DNA of 64,000 nt from Gonapodya prolifera JEL478. Taxonomy: Eukaryota; Monoblepharomycota; Monoblepharidomycetes; Monoblepharidales; Gonapodyaceae. Positions 10,569-20,645 of the stretch are shown here, piece by piece. Under the pieces are notes generated by a model. That model saw nothing but the letters and a program-made list of their open reading frames with translations. It made no database searches and had not been told where the DNA came from. Made by a program: the position numbers and the translations under genes. Location: NCBI GenBank assembly GCA_001574975.1, contig KQ965806.1, forward strand, positions 141,590 through 205,589, read 5' to 3'. How positions within the stretch are numbered: position 1 is the first letter of the stretch; each line of letters starts with the position of its first letter.

Positions 10569-12544
10569 CTACCGACCCCGACTCCCACTCTGCGCATGCC
10601 CTGCCTCCGCTGCCATCATCAGCATCAGCATCGACCCTGGTAGATGGTGCAGCGACGGCGGTGGAGGGACATATTTTCTCGGTTTCAGCTTTGTCTGGGA
10701 TTTCGAAGTCGTTGAGGAGGAAGAGGGCGAGGCAGACTCATGTTCACGGAAGTGGACGCGAGGACCGGTCGACACAGGTGACGTGATTACATTGTCGGAC
10801 TGAGGGCGGCAGGGTGAGGATGAGATTGTATCTTCAGCGCCAGCAAGTGATGTTGGTGACATTGGCGCCGGCCGCGAAATGTCCGGCAGACTTCCCGACC
10901 TCCGTCTTTGCATCGTCTGTGCTCTCGGTCGCTGATCAAAGCCCTTGGAAGGCGGTGACGGCGAGGATGGGGAAAGCAGCCAGTTCTTGGACCTCGCGAG
11001 CCACGATCGTGGCGTCGTCGATGACTTGGAACTCCAACTGGCGTCGCTCAGTTTGCTCAGTAGTGACGACGACTGTGACGAGTGGACCGACGCCGTCCCC
11101 CCACCGCCGCCAGACCCGAGCGCGAACTGACTGATTTGGGGAGATGTTGGTGGCGTTGCGGGTGGACTGACAGGGCGGTAAAATGGCTGGCCGTGATCGT
11201 CTGGCGAGTGTGTGGGATAGTACCCCCTCGGCAAGCTGCTGATGGCGTATCCCAGTCCCGCCACTTGCACCACTCCACTCCCACTCCCAACCCCACTTCC
11301 ACTACCACTTTCAACACCCTCCACCCCCACTCCCACCACCGGCGCCGGCTCCTCAACAACCGCCTCGGCCTTCGAAACCATCCCAAAAATTCGCCACGCC
11401 GCACCGCCCTCTTGCGCACCCGCGGCGAGTTCCCTCGCGCGTCGAAGAACCCCCGGTGTTGCGGGCACGTTTCGGCGCAGTAGCTCTGCGACTATGACCG
11501 GGGAGGGGTGACCGTCGGAATGTCCCTGTCCCGCCTGCATTATAGTTGAGGCGGGGAGCAGCGGGGGACCATCCAGATCAACGACAACGCACCACCCCGC
11601 ACCATTCAACTCCACCTCCGCCGCTGGTGTAAGCGCAAGCTCGAGCGTGCTGGAGAACACAGGGCCGCTACGCCATCGCAATGCGGACCAGGTCGCGGGC
11701 GTCCAGACTTGTCGAGCGTGGGAGGCGGAAGTCGTCGAGGGGAGGGACCAGGAGATGGGTTCGGTCGGGTCGGCTCCTGTTCGTGTACCGTGTTTGTGGA
11801 GTTGGCACGGAACGTACGCGTCAGACAATGGGGCTCAAGTTCAAGTCCGCCGCCGCACGACGCACAAAGCAAAGGCCACAAACCTGCGTCAATCAAAGAC
11901 CGCACGATATTGACCTTCCCACCCCTTAGAGCCAACGCCAGTGCCGGTTCTCCCTCCCTTTCGTCCTCCAACGCCTCTTTTCTCCCTTCACTCCTCCCCT
12001 CTGTCCTCCCCGCGCAGGTACCCCCATCCACCTCCACCACCGCCCGCACAACGACCCGCTTCCGCGCCCTCGGATCCGCACCCCTCGCAAGTGCGGCACG
12101 AACGAGATGCGTCGTGCCGGATTCGATCGCGGTGAGGAGGTCGGCGTCGGCGGGTGTGAGGGAGCGGGGGTTGTGCGGGGATGGTGGTGTTGGTTGGGAG
12201 AGCGGTGCGGGGAAGAGTGAGTGCGCCGGTGGAGATGGAGCAGGAGAAGGAGAAAGAGGAGGTTCAGAGGGTGCCACTGCAAAAGGGCGGCTCGGCGGGG
12301 ATCGTTGAGGAGGTATGCGCCGTCGGCCGATGTGGCTGCAGGTGGGATCTGAGGGAGATGCACGGTGCATGACGCGGTGAGCGGGCGACGGTTGTACTTG
12401 TGCGGGCTGGGGCCGAGAGTGGGGAATAAGGACCGAATGGAATGTTTCGTACCTTCGCCGGATAGGACGCTCTTCTGTGGGTACCTGGCGGCCATTTGAC
12501 AAAGCAGGAGACCAAACCTGAAGTGTTGGTTCGGGATAGGTCAT
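10569..12544 (-). CDS. ankyrin-repeat / Ser-Pro-rich protein, copy B
   Basis: Two exons (12544-11884, 11776-10569) give 622 residues. A longer Pro-rich N-terminus precedes LTPADADLLTAIESGTTHLV, the first ankyrin-like unit. Then come VNIVRSLIDAGADP across the intron, a divergent third unit, VIVAELLRRNVPATPGVL and RRARELAAGAQEGGAAW. The disordered tail holds a related short motif (TPRSWLARSKNWLLSP) and ends in a basic patch. The central linker (EGRSEGRKEALEDEREGE) is longer than in copies A and C. Head-to-tail with copy A, so tandem duplication is likely. Confidence 0.78.
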
Positions 12545-12982
12545 GCATCATGTGGAGAAAAATTCATATTTAAATCAAGTTAGCAATTTGGTTTTGACGC
12601 GACGCTACGCCTTCGCCTTTCTCGAAGGGATGCAATCAAACCTCGCTGAGTGATCAACTCTCGTCAACTACAGGCGGTTCTCGCACCCCAAAATTGTAGA
12701 AAAATTAAGAAAAATTAAGAAACAGGACCTTCTTATGCGCAGTCCAAGGCCCAAACTGCTACTCTTACCGCGGTTTGATCACTTTAATTGTCCAAGCGAG
12801 GCGCTAACCGTGTGGTATTCATTGGGAGACGGATAAAGGTTAGAAGGTTAGATGAAGCGTTTCCTTGCAGTGCAATAGAAATGACTCGGTGCGGTGTGGA
12901 GTGGTTGGCATGATTGTTGACCAAAGTTTGCCCCCAACTGAAATCGTTTCCTTTCATTCGATCGCCCGTGAATTTCAACGGA
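12545..12982. other. intergenic region
   Basis: Nothing coding supported. It contains a small AATTAAGAAA tandem near 12700-12722. Confidence 0.45.
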
Positions 12983-14038
12983 ATGAATCAAAGTCAAACG
13001 GAGACTACGAAGACGTTCGACGAAATACTCTCGCGTATGGAAAGTCGTGAGGATGGCTATCGCAAAACCATTTGGGAGTTTCGCCAGTTTGTGGAAGGCT
13101 GCAGACGCAGCTGCGAGGGATGGTCCTGACAGATATTATGAGACCGTTTATGTGGCAATGGAGACATTCATCAATCTGTGGACCAGCGACGACACCGTGG
13201 CTCTCCCCCACCTCCAGGTATACTCCTACCGCAAGGTTTTGAGCTTGCTCCTGGGAAGTTCGTACGGGAAGGATGTGGTGTCCCACGCTCTTCCTCTGAA
13301 GTTCATAGACAACTGGGTCCAGAAACTATCGGTCGTTGTCCTTTGCGCCTCCGAGTCGCGTGCCCTGCGCCGAATCGTTCTTGAGCGTTCTTTTGGATTC
13401 CTCACTCAAGTGATCACAGTTGTTACGATTGCTATGGAGAGGGCGCTGCGTTCCCAGGAGGAAACTGGAATTCCTTATGACCCAACTTCTGAACTCCACC
13501 CTATCTGCTAGCATTAGGCTCTCTCATCTCCCCGGGTATAAGCCTTGAGTCGGCTACCTACTACTCAGCTTCTGTGAAAGACAGCACAGAGTTTAAGAAA
13601 TTTATGAAGGATTGTTTCTAATCGCTTCAAGCAAGGCGCCTGGATGATGAGGAGTTTGAGGCGTGGCTAGTCTACGACAAGAGCGCGTCATGGGTCAGTA
13701 GTCAGCTCAATCCGGAACACTCAGAGGCTTGAAGTGATCTTACTGGAGAAGAACCAATTCGGACAAAAGGTTTCAAAGATATCGATATCCCTTCATATTG
13801 GAAGCGTCAAAAAGGGTCGGAAGTTGAATCAGTATGCGCAGCAATCGGATGCACCAACTTCACACCGAAGAAAACGTGTTCCCGGTGCCAGTTGGCCATG
13901 TATTGCGATGCCGTGTGCCAGAAGGCGCACTAGAAGAAACACAAGGTGCCGTGCCGCGATGACTTTTGGAATGTGGAGGGGATCCCTCCGGACTCGACTG
14001 AGGAATTGTATGAAGAGGTGACTGTGGGGACATCATAA
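12983..14038 (+). pseudogene. MYND zinc-finger family pseudogene
   Basis: The N-terminal part starts MNQSQTETTKTFDEILSRM. The frame then shifts to PFGSFASLWKAADAAARDG, FINLWTSDDTVALPHLQVYS and RRIVLERSFGFLTQVITVV, an all-helical region. From 13574 another frame carries KDSTEFKKFMKDCF and ends with the MYND cluster: CTNFTPKKTCSRCQLAMYC, then DAVCQKAH and KKHKVPC. That frame is broken by TAA at 13619, TGA at 13730 and TAG at 13931. The last sits where MYND fingers have a conserved Trp (H-W-K-K-H-K), so it is most simply TGG to TAG. At least three stops plus frame changes make this a decayed host gene, not a spliced one. Confidence 0.8.
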
Positions 14039-14285
14039 TTGGAATGCGAATCGGTCTTTAGCGGCCGGCACGGCATATTATGCAACGAAATAATTGGGTA
14101 ATACAAAGCTTTCTCTTTTACAATCTTTGCACCCAATCGCAACACCGTCTGTGCATCCCGGGTACCGAGGTAGAGGAGGACGGGGAGGAGGTCTCGGAGA
14201 ATGGAATGACTGGATCCTGCACTACAATCAAAGTGGCATTCACCTTCACCCCTTCCCCGCTTCTCTCCCCGAATCTCGCCCCGCG

Positions 14286-15636
14286 ATGGCTTCTGCGCCA
14301 CCCCTTCCGTCCTCCGACATTGCCATGGCAGACGCAGACCCACCGTCCCCATTCTCGCACGAATCGCCCTCCAAACGACCCAAACTCGCATCCCATGAGC
14401 CCACGTCGCCAATAGCAGGAGGTGATGCACACGGCGGGGACGCGGCACCCGCGCAGCCGAAACTGGGCTCTGCGTTCCCGTTGGCCAGAATCAAAAAGAT
14501 CATGCGTGAGGATAGAGATGTCGGGCAGGTCAAGTCCGAGGCGGTGTGGCTTGTTGGGGCGGCGACGGTGGGTTGATTTTTGTTGTCGCTGTGGTGGCCG
14601 GGGTTGGAGGAGTAAATGCTGATAGAATGCGTTGTGGTTTTGCAACAGGAACTCTTCCTGGAATTCCTCATCCACCAAGCCCACCTCCAAACACAGCGCA
14701 CACGGAGGAAGATTGTGGCGTATAATGATTTGGCGGCGGCAGTGGACGAGGTGCAGCAGTTGGAGTTTTTGAGAGGTGAGTTGGAGTTGTTCTCCACGGT
14801 TGTTGGGTCGAGCGACTTGGGGGAGAAAGGATTGGTGATGGGAGTCACGGAGAGGGAGCAATGGATGGATTTGGAAGTAAAGAGTATGGAGGAGGAAAGA
14901 GGTGGACGTGACTGCAGCGCCGTATCGCAGAAGTGACAAAATCGAACTGGAACCACGGAAGTTGGAGCGATACCTCACCCTTTCATTTCAACCCATCCTT
15001 TATTCTTACTTTCCGCTCTGGCTTACACGTACCGCCACATTTCCTATTCGACTTTCCACTCCATCTCTCCCTACCTCTGTGCCACCACACCCCTTTGCTC
15101 CACCCACCCTCACAGACGCCATCCCCCTAACCCTCCCCCCCGCGACCGCGCTCGCCAACCAAGCCCTCCTAGCGACCGACGCCGCGTCCGAAGCCAAAGC
15201 GGCCGCAGAAGCCGCCGAGGCCGCCAACGCCGAAGCCAACCGGCTCATGGCGATGGGCGTCGGGATGGGAAACGGTCACGCCGCGAACGGAACAGGTGCA
15301 GGCGCAGGAACAGCCTCTACCGGGGATGGCGCGAGCCCAAAGCGAGGCGGGGATGTGACCCCGAGCTGGGAAGTGGACGAGTGGGATTTGGGTGGCAAGA
15401 CGATGGGCGAGCGTGAGGCCGAGCTGAAGCTTGCGCCTGAGCGGCGTGGAAGGGGCGGTAGGGGTGTTGGGCGTGGACGGGGACGAGGAAGGGGGAGAGG
15501 CAGGGGAAGGGGGAGGGGGAGGGGAAGGGGTAAGAAGCAGGACGACGACGATGATGATTTGGATGAGGAGGATGGGGAGTTGGAGGTTGTGGGTGGTGCG
15601 GGTCCGGCGGGTGGTGCGGTGGGTGGAGATGCGTGA
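14286..15636 (+). CDS. histone-fold subunit of Dpb3/POLE4/CHRAC type with Arg-Gly and acidic tail
   Basis: Exons 14286-14567, 14649-14775 and 15116-15636 give 309 residues. The histone fold (about residues 60-145) reads FPLARIKKIMREDRDVGQV, then SEAVWLVGAATELFLEFL, RRKIVAYNDLAAAV and VQQLEFLRDAIP. This matches the CBF/NF-Y-like fold of the small DNA polymerase epsilon / chromatin-accessibility complex subunits, which dimerise with a Dpb4/CHRAC partner on DNA in the nucleus. After the fold come an Ala-rich helix, a Gly/Ala stretch, VTPSWEVDEWDLGG, a run of about 13 Arg-Gly dipeptides and an acidic DDDDDDLDEEDGE end. The long RG tail is not typical of POLE4/CHRAC1. The second intron is 340 nt. 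Confidence 0.82.
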
Positions 15637-15829
15637 GGCGGAAGAATGTGGCGCTTGTGGTTGAAGAGAACGATTGTGATGACAACTTTGGAACTCATGA
15701 GCAGGTGTAAGCTAATTTCATTTCATATAACATGCAAAAAATTGAATCATATCTGCGGCGATCTTCCTGATATTAATTTCCCTCGGCCGTGGAAGCACTC
15801 AATGAACCACTAAGAGTTCTACCGCACCA

Positions 15830-16534
15830 ATGAATGTATTCGGAACATCATTATTCCCGAATCGCTTTTGCGTAATAAGTTGCGGTGGATGGCATACTTA
15901 TGCTTTGGAATCATATGATCAATATTCCATCACGATAACTCAACCACCTTTCCCTTGTCACTGGACACGCGCTAGCGACGACGGAGGTGATGGATCTACC
16001 TCGCCCACTCCACGGGACGACTCACCCGTCTCTGAGGAGCTGCCGGGGCATCACTTTGGATTCACTGAAGTAAATGAGTCGGACATGGGGTCGCCCAGAT
16101 GTACCGCACCTTCTTGGGAGTCCTCCTTTCACCGTGCGGCGCGCCTTCTTCTGCTGGTGAATGAGCGCACATTAGTTGCACTTGGAACATTCAAAGCTCA
16201 ACATCACGAGCAAATATCATACTCGTCACGTGGTATGAGCAGTTGCACGCCTGCTTCGTCGGCGGACACCCCCGATCTCACCCACGTCCCGCATAAAAGA
16301 AAGGGTCGCCGAGGGGTCGAGCTGCAATCCCACGTATCTATGGGATTATATAATGGTATTAATCACGATATCCGAAATATGCCTTTTCTCATGGATCCGC
16401 TGCTGTGGTCTGCAACAGCAGCGGAGGAAAGGAAGGCAAAGATAGATGCGCATAGCATGATGTGGAACGCGTTTGAGATGGTGGGTGAGGTCACAAATCG
16501 TGGTGGGGAAAAAATGACAATTCCTTTACAGTAG
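15830..16534 (+). other. 234-codon ORF of unknown nature overlapping a dispersed repeat
   Basis: Open frame with no recognised domain. Bases 15971-16066 inside it match 20060-20156 at about 80% by eye, which suggests repeat-derived DNA rather than a host gene. Confidence 0.3.
15971..16066 (+). repeat. dispersed repeat, copy 1
   Basis: About 96 bp (start GCTAGCGACG, end GGATTCACTG) with a second copy at 20060-20156 in the same orientation. The shared block includes CTCACCCGTCTC and GCTGCCGGGGC. Confidence 0.7.
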
Positions 16535-19039
16535 TAGTGCGCAGCAGCGTTGATGACTATAAGGATATAGGAGAAGCCCGTGATCCGTGACTCCAAAAAA
16601 AAACGTAGACGTACAATATCATGTCACGTAACCCCCTCGGACCTTCGGCCTACAAAGGACGAAGACGTTGACGTTGACGAGAACGAAAAGGTATTGTCCT
16701 GAGAGGTCACATTTCAATATCGTCTCCCTGACGTGGAAAAAAAAGGAGATGAAATCCGAATACGAGAGCCCCCCCCTTGTCAGCAGCGAATCGTGAATGT
16801 CAGAAGGTTTCTTGGTGCACAATGAAAATAAGGTCAAGGGTTACGACTGGTACTTGCATGGATGCTTGTCCTTTAGGTAACGCAATGTTTTGCAAGACCA
16901 TGCCACAAGAATAACACAAATAAAATGCCTGCTGTTTGAGCGTTGATTTTTTTAAATTGGCTGTCTGATATCTGATAAGAGATTTGCCCGCGGTAACATT
17001 TTGTCAAAAACATCGGATCGTACGAGGAAGAGAGTTAGTCAGCAGCCTCTACAGGAACACTCGCCAGGCAAATAGGGGTACTTGTGACGATTTCTTGACA
17101 AAAGTATGGAAAGTCATCCCCGCCTCCAGATCAAGGTGGAACATTCATGTGGAGACATCAATCTCGAACGCAACACGATATTTCGGCGAAAAGGATAGCT
17201 ACAGCACCCCGCACCAAGTATTATGGTATCCGGACTACGATAGTTGCGATCGCCATCCGTCATGTCGGCTAGTGTGAAGGCATATCCCAACTGAAACGGT
17301 CTCGGGGCAAAACGTTGGCAGCACGTAACATGCGTCGCATCAAAAAGAGAGTGTAGTAATTACAACTCGATGTGGCCTAGCCCGATCGGTGCCTGCTGTG
17401 CTGATAAAATGGCGCTTCGCCCTCTCTTTTGTGGCAAATGTAACGTCATTGCACATAAAGCAAAGACCAAATACGCTGTACTACTACTGGCTCACAGACA
17501 CTGTGATATAGTCGAGTCTCAACTTATTTCGTAATGCGTGTGTTGTGGTGCGACTTGAATCGCGGGGAGTGGGTGGAAGGGCGGAGGGCGCTGTCTGCTA
17601 GAAGAAAAAGAAAGCATTTTGGAAAATAGAAGCAACAGAATGTCAAATGCTTCATCTATGTGACCGGCTGCCTAGTGCATTCATGCGTCGGACGACAAAA
17701 TGCCATTGCAACCCAAGTTCAAACAAGACCACGTCTTGATGTCCGTCGTCACCAAAAACACGTACGACCAAGTCACAACATATCTCAAGAAACACTTTAA
17801 GTAATTGCTGCTTCAAGAACGTTCGCTTTCCCTGTCATCCATCTGAAGACGTAGTTCTCTGTGGTGACAGTCTCAAACCCATCTTGTCACAAGGAGGATC
17901 AAAACTGAATGTCGATCAGCTGGACTGACAAGAACACTCGAGCCGCAGGTTGCTGTTGGGTTAGCAGTGCAACCACGTTCTAGCCCAAAAACTTAAAACG
18001 TACAACTTATGTCTTCTGACGTCTTCATTACTCAAACGGGTTGGAAACCTCACAATGCTGACTCTGACGTCAGTATCTCAAACAAACGATGGGCCCGCAC
18101 GAGTTGCCCTTGGTGTACTCAAAATTCAGCGATTTGAGCATGATAATGTGCTGTACATCTTGGTATTGCAGGCGTAGTTGGTCGGTGCAAGTTCACACTT
18201 CACCGACGTGTCAACACCCGCTCAAAACAAACGGACGCTGGTGATACATCATGCGCGGTCGAACTGCAGTACCATCCATGTTATAGAATTATATATGGTA
18301 TTTGCACCACGTTGTGGATAAAAGCCGATCTTCTCTGCGTTGCTGGTTGGAGGCCCAGGGCTGCAACGACATCGAAGCAAAAGGGGAAGTGGATAGTCCA
18401 CAAAGAGTGCTCACCGTAGTGCGGCACTTACTTTCCAAGGTGATTCATTGGTTTTTGCGTTGGTTCTCATGTGTCTTAGTTGCCTGTGGTAAAGCAGTCC
18501 TTCTTTTTTTGGAACGACAAGACAGCTTCAATTACTAGACGTTTAGTTCTTTGACCATACTTCATTCTCGCTCGTCTCAACCCCGAGGTCACACGCTCAT
18601 GTTTCTTGTCTACACCCTCGTGCCGGTCTCTCTCGTTGCTAACGGTCTCTGACTCTCACTCGGTCTCCAGGTCACTCGTCTCAGCTCCCGTGTCTCTCTC
18701 GCCCCAGTCTGTCTCGCTCGCACGCTGATTGCGTTCCCTCGTGCCCAGCTGGTGAAACCCTCGCCCGTCCCCCCTGACAGAAGAGCGAGAGGCCCGGAGG
18801 CAGCCAGCGGGACTCGGAGAAGAACATGACTCGTGCATCAAGAGACAAGGAAGACAAGATTGAATGTGGCTACAGGCTCCGCGTGGGTTTTCGTCTTCTG
18901 ACATCCACCCACTCCACTCTGGTCATCTCAACTCTACTCCAATCTTTTCATCCGCACTAAACCAAAAGATAATGAATGGTCGCAAATTTCTTGCGAATGG
19001 GCGGACAAAGAAGATGCACGTCATCCATTCCAAACCATA
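16535..19039. other. gene-poor region
   Basis: No gene supported on either strand over about 2.5 kb. A pyrimidine-rich, CTCG/TCTC-rich stretch lies at about 18560-18760. ORFs are short and lack recognised domains. Base composition is more AT-rich than the neighbouring genes. Confidence 0.5.
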
Positions 19040-19743
19040 TGTACCCTACACATTGATTTTCCTCGCATCACACTTCTCCTAAAAGCTATTCTATCAACAG
19101 TTATTATATCTCTCGGGCAACACCTATTCCGCCAAACCCATGGAATCCCATGGGACAACATTTTATCTCCTATGTTTTGCGCGAGCTAAACGCCTTCATC
19201 TCGCTCTACAACATACAACCTCGGTTGTCACTATCTTACTTCCGTTTCGTTGATGATATCCTCCTCATTGGCATTTTTGCCCCGATGTGGATTCAGCAAG
19301 TCTTCATCCCGTTCTTCGAAGAATATGGCATACTGCTTCAACGCAGCTCTGAGAACGATCACAATGCTCCATACCTTGAACTACGCATACTCATTTGCTC
19401 TACTTACCGTGCGGTCTCCTTCCGAACTTACTCCAAAAAGGACCACTCTTCCGTTCCCTGGGTTCCTGACATCCCGAACAACTGTCTTTGCCGTTTTCAT
19501 TACATCAACACTCTTCGATCGCGATTTCTCATTTTTGCACGTCTCAGCTCCGACGAGAGCTATTTCTCTAAATCTTCATCACGGCTCGCCCAGCATGTCA
19601 TGGCTCGTCGCCTTTACCCGCCGGAGTGGGTAAAAATCGCACTCAACCGCGCATACTTTCTTCACAAGGAAATGTGTACTATGTTCCCTGGCAGACGGAA
19701 CATACGCTCACTGATCACGCTCATCGTGCAATCGACTACATAG
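19040..19743 (+). mobile_element. fragment of a Penelope-like reverse transcriptase
   Basis: The upstream part reads LFRQTHGIPWDNILSP, a degenerate form of the RT block usually G-I-P-M-G. It is followed in another frame by YFRFVDDILLIG, the catalytic RT box with its two aspartates, then APYLELRI and SFRTYSKK. The end, LIFARLSSDESYF and ARRLYPPEWVK, resembles the region after the RT palm in Penelope-like elements (R-x-x-L-I/C...R-x-Y/G-P). The copy is incomplete at both ends and frame-broken. No endonuclease domain was seen. Non-LTR placement is more likely than LTR; Penelope-like is my best guess. Confidence 0.6.
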
Positions 19744-20645
19744 ACTCCGTTATCACTTGCTTTCATTCTCTCGTCAAAAATTCTTTTTTGTTTTACATGT
19801 GCTTCTCACTATACTCTTGTAATTCGTACTAAACTGTCTGCGCCTCACCTGCATTACTAGTGTCCCTCTGAACCAACGTCGGGGCCTCCTTTTGAAGACC
19901 CGACGAATATGTTCCATCCCTCCCATGGCGCATCCTCACCCACGCGGCTAAAGTTGTCTCTCTCCCGACTATGACGACGACCATCTTCCTCAGGTAAGTT
20001 TGTGAACTGTCAACGCCGGAGGCCCCCACCCCCTTTCCCTTTCTACATCGATATACGAATGCTGGCGGCGACGGAGGAGACGGACCTACCTCGCCAAGTC
20101 AACGAGACCGCTCACCCGTCTCAGAGAAGCTGCCGGGGCGTCAATATGGATTCCCTGTTGTTCTAAAGACGGGAATTACCATATCAGCTAACCTTGCAAC
20201 GGGGGAGCTCAAGTGCACAACCCCACAAAGTTTACGCTGATCCACTAAACGTTGCGTGCGTAGAAAGGTAAAAACCGCTCAGGAACAACAAAATGATACA
20301 CGAACAAGGTGCGTTGGAGGGCAAGCAGCAGATGTGCGGCCCACACGCCACCCGACGTCTCCCGCCGTTTTACAATAAGTAACACTTTACAGCCCCGCCC
20401 TTCGCAACCCTTGCGCACTTGATTGGCCGTCACCCCCACTCCGGCAGAATTATCGGCATCCCTGCGATCTTGGCGTGTCCCGAGGTATCCAACCATATCT
20501 TGCGTGGTTTGTACGGAACCTCGCGCGAGAAAAGTAAAAGAAGTTGACATTATTCACCATTAAACCTTCAACTCAACCGGAGTACAGTAATCAGACGGAA
20601 TCGCTTGACCCCGTGGACTCCACCCCGCTCGGAAAAACACGCCGC
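19744..20645. other. intergenic region with repeat copy 2
   Basis: Follows the RT fragment and contains the second dispersed-repeat copy, possibly the element's 3' flank, and then the 5' flank of ankyrin copy C. Confidence 0.45.
20060..20156 (+). repeat. dispersed repeat, copy 2
   Basis: Matches 15971-16066. Homology also extends weakly upstream through CCTTTCCCTT. It lies about 320 bp after the RT fragment. Confidence 0.7.

Noticed and set aside
15276-15698. Long Pro/Ser ORF on the minus strand opposite the histone-fold gene
   Set aside because: Shadow of the Arg-Gly/acidic repeats; no splice or domain support.
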